Source of the DNA: Phytophthora quininea
Lineage: Eukaryota > Oomycota > Peronosporomycetes > Peronosporales > Peronosporaceae
DNA: 24,518 nucleotides
Assembly (NCBI GenBank): GCA_011947345.1
Contig: JAAVTG010000530.1
Span: 1-24,518 of the forward strand
Reading direction: 5' to 3'
Shown here in pieces: positions 9,731 to 19,205 of the stretch (positions within the stretch are counted from its first letter, which is position 1; each line of letters begins with the position of its first letter). The position numbers and the translations under genes are program-made. The notes beneath the pieces were generated by a model. That model saw nothing but the letters and a program-made list of their open reading frames with translations, did not search any database and was not told where the DNA came from.

Positions 9731-10910
9731 GCCACCCGTCTTCTCTCTGATGGTTCAAGTTCCCCGGGCACCGACGCAGCCTCGCCTCGTGAAGATAACA
9801 CGGAGCTCACATCACCTCGTGCTACCCCAGTCTCCCACCAGGAGCCAGTACTAAGTGCTGAGAATGTCAGAACCGCGTGCACTTCTTCACGAATCCAGAC
9901 CGCGTACCGAAGCTATATCCGTGGGATCACAGCATGGCTTCGTGCTACACAGCCCGATCCCGAGCGCATCTTTGACGAAGGTGGTGGTCTTAACATCAAG
10001 AGTGCGTTCTCACCTCAGCATTTTGAAACGTTTTTGCTAACCAAAATGAACGCAAGTGAGCGTCCGCTAAAGGTCACTGGTATAGAAGTGCTGTGAAGGA
10101 CATTTACAGGCAACAACGGCTGGCGCTCCTGACAGAGTATACGGACGACATGAAGACGTTCTTTGCCGGACTTAAAAGAATCGAGGCTACCAGGAATTAA
10201 ACCGGTGCTGATGAGGCTAAAATGGCCGGCAAGATGGCGTTACCCTATTCAGCGTATGCCCATGCAAGCAAGGAGACGCTACCGCTTACGGACGGAGGCT
10301 TTTCACATTTGTTCCTAACGCTACAGTGGAATTTGATGTGTAGGTCACAGTCTGTGGAAACAATTAACTCAGGTCATCTAAGCAACGAGGATGACAGCAT
10401 AGGCGTCGTATTTCACAAGAGCAAATCAAACCAGGATGGCACTGGCCCCAAAGATCCACGTCATGTGTACGCTAATCTCTTCTCCCCAGAAACATGTTGT
10501 ATTACTGCGCTGGGCGTGTACTGGGCTTGCTGCCCATGACAAGGACCTGGGCCTCTTTTTCCTGGAACGCTGCAGCGCAACCGTTTTCGAAAGGCTTTCG
10601 GTCATGCATTGGGTAAACAAGACAGCGAGCATGACTATGGAACGCATTCAGTGAGAAAAGGGGTAGCAACGTACGCTTGCAATGGCAGTACTCTTCTGCA
10701 GAGAGAGACTGGCTAGCTGCCTCCTTCCTCAATGACCGAGCAGCAGGCTGCAATTCTCTGCGTCACTGGAGCTCCTCGACAAGTTCACGCAGAATTACGC
10801 AGCTGAAGCTCACGACGATGCTTCGTCTAGTTCGTCAAGCTGCACATAAAAACAACCCAAACGCGCGCACGTTAGAGTTCAGACCCAGGAAGAAGAGGAA
10901 AGAAAATTAA
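9650..10910 (+). pseudogene. Degenerate Crypton-like tyrosine recombinase
   Basis: The plus strand holds a coherent but broken recombinase. A Ser/Pro-rich N-terminus (about 9740-9860) leads to a helical core-binding region (YIRGITAWLRATQPDPERI, then DEGGG, about 9895-9985). The catalytic domain follows: LTLQWNLMCRSQS (catalytic-type Arg at 10342-10344), FHKSKSNQ, GPKDPRHVYANLFSPE (about 10450), and GTHSVRKGVATYACNGS (10639-10689), which contains the H-x-x-R box with His at 10645 and Arg at 10654. This matches YR enzymes of oomycete Crypton elements. Breaks: an in-frame TGA near 9715, a one-base loss near 10084, TAA at 10198-10200, and a frame change near 10540-10570. I do not find a clear catalytic tyrosine after the HxxR box, and the downstream tail looks unrelated. 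No element ends were identified, so it is a fossil rather than an active unit. Confidence 0.72.
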
Positions 10911-11079
10911 ATGCACTCACTTGTAGGTCTGCTCATGGCGCCTGCTTCTCCTACACCGTCTTAGCTATTGTTTTCTCCGAACGCCCTTTTGACGAATCAC
11001 AGTCCAGCACTTCTTTGTCGGCTGACTGTCTTACGAAGGCTCGACACAAGTGATTGACATTGGTGCAATGACAGAACCG

Positions 11080-11464
11080 TCAAAGGAAAGAGATGAATAA
11101 TCGGAACACATTATACTCATCTTGAAATCCTTTGGACGATATATTCTTGTCCGTTTTGCAGTCTGTATGAACGTATTCCGGTTTTATGGATTTGAGCCGA
11201 AGCTCAATTTCCTCGCCGTTGCATAAATTGTTGGAGGCCCCTTCGTCCCCAAAGCTGCTGCTGGTCTGGCAACAACGTTGTCAATAATTCATCTTCAACC
11301 TTTTGCAACGAAAAGCTTCTCTAACTTCGACTTGAGCGTCTGCAGTAAACTCGGCGTACAGTGCGGAGTGTGGCTATCACGCAGTCGCCCAATAGTTTCA
11401 AGAAGCATCAGGCATAGTCCGATCTCATCTCCGACATGACTGGCTTGGTAAAGCTGATGCGTAA
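11080..11464 (-). pseudogene. Unrecognised minus-strand coding remnant
   Basis: On the minus strand, two or three adjoining frames give natural-looking protein over 128 codons: a helical part (for example GDEIGLCLMLLETIGRL, LLQTLKSKLEKLFVAKG), a middle part (EDELLTTLLPD) after a one-base loss in an aaaagg run, and a tail (EEIELRLKSIKPEYVHTD) ending at the TGA at 11082-11080. No start codon or upstream exon is evident and I do not recognise the family. It may be the 3' end of a dead gene or of a mobile element. Confidence 0.3.
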
Positions 11465-11730
11465 ACACAGGTGTGCGATCATCGGATAATTTCAGAAAAT
11501 GGCTGAGGGTTTTTCTGAGTAACTATCGATGTTTTATAAGTTATTGGTTTTGTGGGGTGAAATACAAGTACAATAATCCACTACAGATGGTTCACATGTT
11601 GATCGGGTGGAGATTTGGGTCTAGAAAGGCTATTGCAGTTGTTGCGATCACTGCGAACCTCGGATCTGCTGGTTGCGAATCGCTATCGACATGGTTATGT
11701 GTTGTCGGAGGAGATCAGCGTGATCCCTAC

Positions 11731-12167
11731 ATGATCAACAAGCAGTCTACCACTTTGCTGCCGGTGTGTGTGTGTGAAAAGGTTAAGATCACAATACTCT
11801 TTATGCTTGCAGATCCTATCCCGGCGGATACTTTGAACGCGCTCGTTTTCTACTTGCCGACAAACACAATGACATGCGCCTGACCACCGTAAGGGGCCAC
11901 AACGTCCGAGCCGTGATCTTCAACTCTGACAAGTTTGTTGTGGGCGCAACAAATGCTCATAAAGGATTTTCAGTCACAAACGCTCAGGTGAAGCGCTACA
12001 GAACTGCGCTAATAGGCGACATGGTGTCGGAGAATAAAATTACGGACACACCGTTTCTTTGTATGTCACTTCGTCAAGTTGACGTCCGCAAATACCATCA
12101 GCTGGTCTCCACCCACCCAGTCTGGAAAGCAGCTGAAATCAGTTGTCATTTATTTCTTTTTCTGTAA
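11731..12167 (+). CDS. Unrecognised two-exon gene, about 129 residues
   Basis: A possible start at 11731 (MINKQSTTLLPV) joins across a 47-base intron (11766-11812; begins GTGTGTGTG and ends GCTTGCAG) to a 355-base open exon ending at the stop 12165-12167. The joined product contains GGYFERARFLLADKHNDMRL, AVIFNSDKFVVGATNAHKGF and a Lys/Arg-rich middle. Composition and the clean splice acceptor suggest real or recently dead coding sequence, but I recognise no domain. The frame is also open upstream of 11731 to about 11473, with a less natural composition, so the start is uncertain; the exon may alternatively belong to a mobile element. Confidence 0.35.
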
Positions 12168-12300
12168 ACTAACTTCTCATATGCAACCTAGATCGACAAT
12201 ATCCGCCATGCATACATATGCGATTGCAGGGCGCAGCGAGAAAGTGTGGTGAAGCACTTTCCTAGAATTCCGGATCAGCGAATGGGGGGCGGGGTGAAGG

Positions 12301-12380
12301 TATCCATACTGGATCCAAGACATCCATAGTGGATCCAAGTGATCCCTTCTGGATCCATATAAAGTTCGAGTGATCCAGGG
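12301..12380. repeat. 20-base tandem repeat (four units) with GGATCCA core
   Basis: GGATCCA recurs at exactly 20-base spacing at 12311, 12331 and 12351, with a weaker fourth unit (TGATCCA) at 12371. The flanking ten bases are also similar (tatccatact, catccatagt, gatcccttct). It lies about 100 bases outside the left end of the pogo-like element. Predicted frames crossing it on both strands are low-complexity by-products. Confidence 0.6.
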
Positions 12381-12483
12381 TCTCCAGGCCCAGACCCCTA
12401 TGTGGGACTCCCAACAGTGGACATGGCACAATACAAGCCCAAGGAGCACGGAAATGCAGTTCGACGACATAGATTTGGCAGTA

Positions 12484-14485
12484 CACATATCGACGGATCT
12501 TAACGCCCGGATACCGATAACGCCCACCCGCCTATCCACCCCATCCTTGATATCGATTTCTACCGAACCTAAAGATACGATTGCTGTACGTAAAAGTTGG
12601 CTCTTCTTATCGGTTGGTTGCATTCAGTTCGACTTTCACTCAGTGCGATGCGGTGTCGTTCCCAAGGCTGCTGTGTGCCCGACCACAGTTGACTCTGCGG
12701 TATTTGCGGTGTCAATGCGCACCACGTCTGCTGCAACGAAGGCTTACGCCTTCTAGGCGTAGAAGTTCCAGCACATTTGTGATTCTGTTCACTCGAATGC
12801 TTGAAAGAGTACAGTAGGACCAGTGCTCTAGAGTTCGACAGCGAGAGCGAAGAGGAAGACAGCGGAGCGTGCGAACAGGAGGCTGTGGTTTCAATATCTC
12901 GTCGCAGCTACACCTACAAGGAACAGCGAGAAGCTTTGGCGTTGACCGAGACTTTATCGGCCCGAGCAGTGGTTGTTGGCAAAAGGGATTCGGTGGCGTA
13001 CGCTGCGAGACTGGGTACGTAGGAAGGAAAAACTCCTCTCGTTTAAAAGCTCGGAGAAAAGGCGGACACAACGCCATGGACGACAGGAGATTCTACCGTT
13101 TGCTATGGACCTCACAACATACATGAAAGATATGCGACGCAATGAGCTGGCAAGAATTCACAAACCCACATTATTATTTACTATTAACTAAAATGATTTT
13201 TTTAGGCTCTATGCATGGTTCATCTAGTACAGTTTGTGAAGATCCGTCATGGTGGATGGCTAGTGACGTATGCTGCTAGCAAAAGATCCGAAGAAAGCGC
13301 TTTGCAGCACTCATAAAACTCTTGCAGCGCTTTGTAATCCGACAAGGCTTTTCACAATGTACACCACATTCGGCAGATGTAAGTAAATCCTGATAATAAA
13401 GATTAATTCGATGAAACTAACAATTTTGCTGCGACGCCAGGAAACTAAGGAGGAGCTTCTGAAAAAAAAAACGAATTCTGCTCTGTGTTTTGTAATAAGT
13501 TTGGTCACTACTCGGCGTCCAACATCTACAACGTCGATAAAACCGGCATTCCTTACGACATGCCACCTCACAAAATATGGGCTCTGCGTGGCAAGTCGTC
13601 CAAAATTCGTGCCACCTCGAAACATTCGGCCCGTCTCACTGCCGTGTTGACAATCCGAGCTGACGGTAAGATGATTTTACCTCATTTATCTTAAAAAATA
13701 TAAACTAAACTAACATCAACTGTGCCTAGGCTGTAAACTTCCTATTCTGTTCATTGTGAAGGGGTCATCTCCCAATGGCATTATTCCTCGAACTGAGGTG
13801 CCAACATGTCCAAAAGGTCTCGGCTTTGCTTTTTCTCTTTACTTTCTTATTTCAAATATTTTTCATTTTGGACATGTATATGCCTTCCAAGAGAATGCTA
13901 GGATGGATGGACACATCTGGTGTCGATATTTACGTGAACTTTTAAAGTTCGAACTCCGCGGGCCATCCGTCATTTAGCTTGACAATCTGGACTGCCACGT
14001 CTCCGAGCAGTCTCACGGTATTATTGCAGGTGAATTATTTAGCATATTAGCCCCTCTACCACCCAACGCCACCTCCCTTTTGCCAACCACTTGACGTCGG
14101 TGTGATGGGCTCTGTGAAGTCGAAGCTTAGATCAAAGTGGTTGCTAGAGAAAGTGGGCGAGAAGGAGACTACTGCAGGCAAGAGGCTGAAGATGATCAAG
14201 CGCACAATTATGGTGTGGAACGAGCTATCTACATACTTAGTGAAAAGTAGTTTTTCTAAAGCTCTGCCATACGCTAGTACTTGAGCAGTTTTGTAAAAAA
14301 ATAAAACTTTGCGATTTCATGAAAATGTACATCGATAATTAAAAGCTCAGTTTTAGTAAAAGTACTCTTATCTCGTTGTGGGCGTTATCGGCGTCATGTA
14401 CTGCTTTTTCTACACCATATTTTACGTGACTTTTTCCTATCAGTTCAAGGATTTTGGGGTGGGCGTTATCGCCCGTCGATATGTG
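12484..14485 (+). mobile_element. Dead pogo-like (Tc1/mariner superfamily) DNA transposon
   Basis: A 13-base perfect terminal inverted repeat CACATATCGACGG starts at 12484 and appears as its complement at 14473-14485. Each end is flanked by TA (12482-12483 and 14486-14487), the target duplication of this superfamily. Further in, both ends share CGATAACGCCCACCC, with extra bases in the left copy. The 2002-base interval encloses a DDE transposase relic in the plus orientation. The pairing of exact terminal repeats, TA duplication and an internal DDE_1-type gene supports a single element. Confidence 0.68.
12690..14283 (+). pseudogene. DDE_1 (pogo/CENP-B-type) transposase, intron-containing, inactivated
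   Basis: A Cys/His-rich N-terminal finger (CGICGVNAHHVCCNE, then FCSLECL, about 12693-12811) leads through an acidic linker to a helix-turn-helix part (TLRDWVRRKEKLL, about 13003-13040) and a CENP-B-like region (GRQEILPFAMDLTTYMKDMRR). The DDE core follows: NVDKTGIPYDMPPHKIWALR (first Asp, about 13530), LDNLDCHVS (second Asp, about 13981-14007) and PPNATSLL followed by DVGVMG (third Asp, about 14060-14106). Canonical introns are visible at 13379-13440 and 13666-13729, and a possible GC-AG intron at 13150-13205. Inactivating changes: TGA near 12681, TGA near 12765, one base missing in the A10 run at 13462-13471, TAG at 13975-13977 and an extra C near 14084. Confidence 0.72.
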
Positions 14486-14489
14486 TATG

Positions 14490-15110
14490 GTAGACTTTAG
14501 GATGGGATCCAACCATAACTTGCTTAATACAGAGTCGAATTTGCCTTGTACACCACAAATGCCCTTCCAAGCGCCCAAAACTACGGGGTTTACGTTGGCC
14601 CGATCAAGACACGCCCGGAACAGCGCAGATCAAGCAGCACTCGGTAGGAAAGTACATCGAGGTGGGATTGGAAGTAAGGTAAACGATGAAGTGTGTGATG
14701 AAACTATACTGTGTTTATCTAGAACAGCAAAGAAGCAGAAAAATATGCAGCTCGGCTCCTCGATGTTCACTTCGACAGTGTGCTCATGTTCAGACCTTGA
14801 GAGAAACTGAACGAAATCAACACCGACTATCCTTCGCACTCCAACGCAAGCACCTCCCCATTGGAGAAGCAGGTGGGTCAGACATATCCACCGCTGTTTA
14901 CCTGCCACCCTACGAATTTGCCGGCCGTCAAGCTGTCTTTGCTGAGGATATTCGTGTCGGTGCGGTCACGCTGCAGAGCTCGAGTCTTCCGCGGGTGGCC
15001 AGGTGGACCTCGTACTTGAATCCCATGAACTGCATAGTCCAAATCCAATCTGCCCAGTAGCGCCAGGGTCGCTAGAACATGCTAGCACATCCAGCCGCTT
15101 TTGTGGTGTA
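14490..15110 (+). other. Stretch without a recognised gene; faint coding remnant
   Basis: Between the pogo-like element and the inverted repeat copy I find no intact gene. One plus-strand frame reads protein-like from about 14723 (KEAEKYAARLLDVHFDSVLM), and again from about 14813 to 15020 (ending FRGWPGGPRT), broken by stops. I cannot place it in a family. It may be another decayed host gene. Confidence 0.25.
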
Positions 15111-15126
15111 GCGGGATTTATCAAAA

Positions 15127-15366
15127 CCCAGACACCGACTAACGGAGGGGTACTCCGATATCTGTGGGGATGCTGAAGTTGTGCTCACCTTGTGTACCCA
15201 TCGGCATCTGCTCTTCAGGTACTTGAGGATACTTAATCTGTCGGGAAGAACTGTCTTGGCGAGACGTAGGAGGGTTGGCACAGCGCGGGAATCTTCCCTC
15301 TATGTCGTGGATGGTTTGCCGGATCTGGATCTCGCATCCAGGTGGGGTTGCCTTGAGGGGTGTGTT
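15127..15366 (-). repeat. Dispersed repeat, copy A (inverted relative to 20509-20798)
   Basis: Read on the minus strand, this segment matches the plus strand at 20509-20798. Shared blocks are GGCAACCC near 15347, CTCGCCAAGAC at about 15250-15262, and a block of about 70 bases (15127-15199) that includes GGGTACACAAGGTGAG, GATATCGGAGTACCCC and TCCGTTAGTCGG. Both copies can encode RLAKTV in the same relative frame, so the repeat was probably coding and may derive from a retroelement, but the class is not recognisable. Weak similarity may extend to about 15517. Confidence 0.65.
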
Positions 15367-15519
15367 GGGGGTCCATTTCCGTACTTAAACGTTTTCAATA
15401 GTGTGGTCTTGGGGGTTGAGAGTCGATCAGTAGTCCTGGCCAAGTAGTAACTCCAGTAGACCTCGGATCTGCACTTGGTACTCGTGGATCTGGGCTGGGG
15501 TGGATCTGGCCAATATACT

Positions 15520-16180
15520 ATCCACACTTCGCAGCTTCGTAGCAGCAGTGGTGATAGCACTATTCTCTTGCAAAACGTTTTTAAAACACCGGTTGAAATT
15601 GGATTTATGGTTTGATCTTGTGGGCGAAGACCGTCGTGCGGGTGATCTCTACTTTGTAGACCGCTTTTGTGACCGCTCCTTACATATCCTGGTAGTAAAA
15701 TTACTGGCACTGTGCGTTTCGGACTTCAGCCACGTTCCCTCAACGGTTTTGCGTACCGGCACGCGATCGATGAGTTTGAATTTTAGCGTGAAGATGTTGT
15801 GTGATGGCGCTAATGCGGCACCAAACGCTGATAGCTGCTTATTATTCGATTTACTTCCTACCCACCAAGCTATCAAGCCGTCGACACCACTGCTGGTGAC
15901 TGTGGAACTCTGCAAGACAAGATTCCTGTTGCCTTCGGTGCTGCGCCACGTACCCACCGTCACCGTGCCTGCTGCCAACAAAATTTCGCTGACCACCACG
16001 GTGTAAGCGGCAATCGATTATCGATGTGGAGAGTATTGGGTTGTGTCGGCGAGAAGACGTGGCTTCGGATCTCCCTATCGACGAGGTTCGGAGTGACAGC
16101 CATGTCCACTTTGACCACGAGCCCGTACAAGTTCTCGCCGCTCCGGGTCGCAAGAGGAACACTTTTGCCACCAAGAACGC
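15520..16180. other. Stretch without a recognised gene
   Basis: This interval lies between repeat copy A and the recognisable part of the aquaporin pseudogene. Both strands have medium-length open frames, but none shows motifs I know. The last about 100 bases (from about 16080) could be the decayed N-terminus of the aquaporin. Several GGATCT motifs occur around 15470-15515. Confidence 0.3.
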
Positions 16181-16965
16181 GAAGGTACGACTGAATACCC
16201 GGCCACAACTGTCGCCATCTCCTCCGTCCTGGCCGACATCTAGAAGAACGGCCTCTATCACGGACAGTACCACGAAACAATGACGACGTGCGTCGCCTGG
16301 GGCGTGGCCCGATGGTCGGCACGTTCATCGGCGACAAAGTCAGCTGGAGCACCGCATCTCGGGCGTCACCATCACCGACGCAGTGTGTGACTGCCTGTCG
16401 TGGTGAAAAGTGGTCGGCTGCTTGGTTGCGCAGATGCGGGCGGGGGGTCTTTGTGGCTGCAGCGTTGATTTACGTGTTCAATTACCAGAGGATTTTGTGT
16501 AAGGACCAATGCACAAGCATTTCATCACGAACCCGCGAGAAGGCATGTCTAACTACGCGGCTTTCTACACGGAGGTGCTGGCCTGCGCGTACACTATTAT
16601 CGTGTGATACGCCACCAAGAACGCACGCAATTGTTGGCCAGGGAAGAAGAGGACCCCGTTCGCTCTGACGCCGCTAGTCACCGACATGTTGCGCTGCTTC
16701 ATGTCCATTTCGGTGCTGGGCACGACTCCGAACCACGATTTTGGCCTCGCTTGTTTATGTACATCGTCGGCTGCCACCAGGTCTTCTCAACGGACTCGTA
16801 CTACTTCTGGATCCCAATGGTGACAACACTGATCGGTGAAGTTATTAGCGGTGGGCTCTACATCGTTTTGTCGAGATGCAGCACCCCGATGTCTGGAAAG
16901 GAATTCCAATTACAGCTCGTCGGAGGTGCCGAAAAAGCGAGTTGCAAAGCGAAGATCTCCAGCAG
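16180..16965 (+). pseudogene. Aquaporin / aquaglyceroporin (MIP family) pseudogene
   Basis: Pieces of one MIP channel follow in order on the plus strand: YPATTVAISSVLADI (16195 on), HETMTTCVAWGVA (about 16270-16308), VGTFIGDKVS, ITDAV (about 16370), LIYVFNYQR, NPREGMSNYAAFYTEVLA (about 16530-16585), CWPGKKRTPFALTPLVTDML, and finally RLFMYIVG with FSTDSYYFWIPMVTTLIGEV (16752-16845) and a polar C-tail. The order and wording fit the second half-channel of an aquaglyceroporin. At least three in-frame stops and several frame changes break it. At the first pore site, after SGAH, the expected NPA reads as ISG, and at the second site the sequence reads TPNHDFG where NPARDFG is expected. By homology it would have been a membrane water or glycerol channel. 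Confidence 0.8.
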
Positions 16966-17028
16966 CAAGTGTCAGTGTAGAGAGCAGCCGTCATATCCTC
17001 ACTCCGAACTCAACTGATCACTCCAACG

Positions 17029-17151
17029 GCCAGTTGTACTGCATGCTGTGCGGTATGCGGGGAATGCACCTTCGGTCGCGGTGAGGCTGCACTGAGTGTC
17101 AGCGCGGTTACCATGTTGAGTGCTTTGCTGCGTTGCACTTCTGCGGCGTCT
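17029..17151 (+). pseudogene. Cys/His zinc-finger fragment, perhaps the C-terminus of a piggyBac-type transposase
   Basis: The plus strand reads QLYCMLCGMRGMHL, an in-frame TGA, then GCTECQRGYHVECFAALHF. The spacing CxxC ... CxxC ... HxxC ... H resembles the cysteine-rich end of DDE_Tnp_1_7 (piggyBac-derived) transposases. The rest of such a transposase is not visible, because the aquaporin relic lies directly upstream. It could equally be another RING/PHD-like scrap. Confidence 0.35.
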
Positions 17152-18930
17152 TCAGTACAGTAACACCAAGCGTTCGCCATGCGCTTGAGTTGGTAGCTGC
17201 AGCTTCTGTCGGCGAGGCCCCCTTCAATATTCGTCGCCGCAAAACAATTCGATTACGCTCATCGCCGAACTCCAGCTTCCCGAGTGAATACAATTTTGAT
17301 TTTTCGTCGCTGTCAATTGTCTTCTCATTGTCGCTATATGTAACCACGCATCAATTCATCACTTGGTGTTGACCAAGCAGTAAGGCTTTTCCACTTCAGA
17401 TAACAGCTTGACGTCCTCTTGCAATGTTTAAGAGTACACATGCAATGCTACATTGGAGAAAAGCGGTGATGGTGGCGCAGCAACTGTTCACACCAGGCGT
17501 CCTCATCCTTAACCACCGTGTTGTCAGTGGTGCCGTGCTCTACGTCGAAGTACGAACCCATAGTACACCGACATCAGGGACGCACAACTCAGCTGCAGGA
17601 TGACCGGCAAGTGCTCCATGATGATCTTACTCTTCACGTTCATCTTATGCGGTCGCCACCAAGTAGCCGAAAGGCAGACTCGCGACTTCGAAAGGCAGTT
17701 CACTGTCAGTGTGGGCAGCCCCGAAGCTCTGACGCACGATATTTGGCCCACCCTTGTCTTGGTACGCCAGCTGATCATAGGCATAATTCGAAGTAACCGC
17801 TATGTGGCAGAACTAAACCTTGCACGGCACTGCAGCGAGCTTCTTCGGAGAGGACAGCGCCAGCAAGATTGTTCGGGCTGCACAACAACAGCACTTTCAT
17901 GTGCCACCAGACGCGGGTCCGTCTTCCGTGCCGACGCGAGTGTGTGCGCATCACGCAATTAGCGATCGTTGTGTCTCAAGATTTCAGCATTTTGCCGAGC
18001 TGACAGCCTCAGAACAGCATTGGCGCTCGCAGAAAGTCTTGAACTAGTTTTTGGTAACCGCATCGGCAACCAAACCGAAGAATACGCTCTCCCACGCGTC
18101 CTCATCGTCGCACAGAATCCGCTACAGCTCTCGCAGGTATTTTGACGGCACCCGTTTCAGCGCCGCTCAACGTCTGGCTGTACAGCAAACTCTGTGTTGC
18201 GGTCTGGATCAACGCGTGCGTCAGCCTCTTCAACAGTTTTTCCAACGCATTCAATGCGTGCGTACATGACTTCATTGCCGCCCCGGTTAAAGTTTAGTGA
18301 ATGTCGTTACTTTTCTGTACTTCTCCGACATAAGCTGCATGCCAGCTAGCATCAACTGCACAGAGTGCAGCACGACACTGTCGTTCACCCTGTGACCTTC
18401 ATCGCTTATTAGCGGCACGTCCGTCAGGCTGTCGTCCTCGTCCTGTTTGTTCTGCTTTTGACACTCTCTCTGCTTTGATCCTTGACCACCACAGCAAGCT
18501 CTCGACAACAGGTGCACAGCTCGTAGAACGGTTTGCGGCTGGTCCACAAGTGGCTCATGTAGCTGTTCTTCTTGTGCAGAAGAAAGCGCACCTTGGATGG
18601 GGGGGTCGATCATATTGAGTAGGAGAACCTCCAGCAGCACGATTAAAGGCGACGTGAAGTCAGCTCATTCGGTACGTTCTGAGGCAGCAGCTTGTCCTCC
18701 AGGCCCCAGCCTTCGGATTGTGTCACCTCGCGTTGCTTTGTCTAACAGTACGCAAATGAAGGTGAGTAAGTGATTCACCTATGAGCCCACGCAGTGTGAA
18801 CACACTGCAGCGCTGCGCTATCCACGGTGCTGTCCGCGGCTCTTTTGCCAGTGAGATCCGTAAACCCATGACATGTTATTATTATGAGGTGTACCCAGGG
18901 TAGACCATCCAGCGACGGTCAACTGGATCT
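17152..18930. other. 1.8 kb without a recognised gene; scattered coding-like remnants on both strands
   Basis: Several short frames look protein-like but none is intact or recognisable. On the plus strand the clearest is ALALAESLELVFGNRIGNQ (about 18020-18076). On the minus strand they include NYAYDQLAYQDKGGPNIV (about 17795-17735) and a 117-codon frame at 18640-18287 with a hydrophilic middle. The mixture suggests several decayed genes or mobile-element pieces. I see no terminal repeats that would define an element. Confidence 0.3.
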
Positions 18931-19049
18931 CAGGCAGCACCATTTCCCGGCTCCGGCCAAGACGCCTCTACGTCTGGTGAGGCGTCTGTTACCGTTCCGC
19001 AGTTCGTCAAACTCTCTGCTAAAGTGATGACTAAGAGCAACGATAACGC

Positions 19050-19079
19050 CCCCCCACACACACACACACACACACACTC
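19050..19079. repeat. C-run plus (CA)n microsatellite
   Basis: A run of about eight C is followed by about twelve CA units (on the minus strand GT). It sits just upstream of the NrdD-NrdG relic and makes predicted frames crossing it on the minus strand (VCVCVC) meaningless. Confidence 0.9.
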
Positions 19080-19205
19080 CACCAAGAGATCGACTAAGAA
19101 TTGCCACGCTTCAAGCCCGTGTGAGGGGGGATGACGACAAAGAATGGCGCTCCCTGCGCTCCACATGCTGTCGACTGCTTCTTGACCCGAAAGCTGCCAG
19201 CTTGT

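Noticed and set aside
12177..12623. A 148-codon minus-strand frame over the 20-base repeat and element end
   Set aside because: It crosses a tandem repeat and a transposon terminus, with no domain; composition explains it.
14339..14578. A 79-codon minus-strand frame with repeated DNAH motifs
   Set aside because: The repeated motif is the translated inverted repeat and subterminal repeat of the pogo-like element, not a protein repeat.
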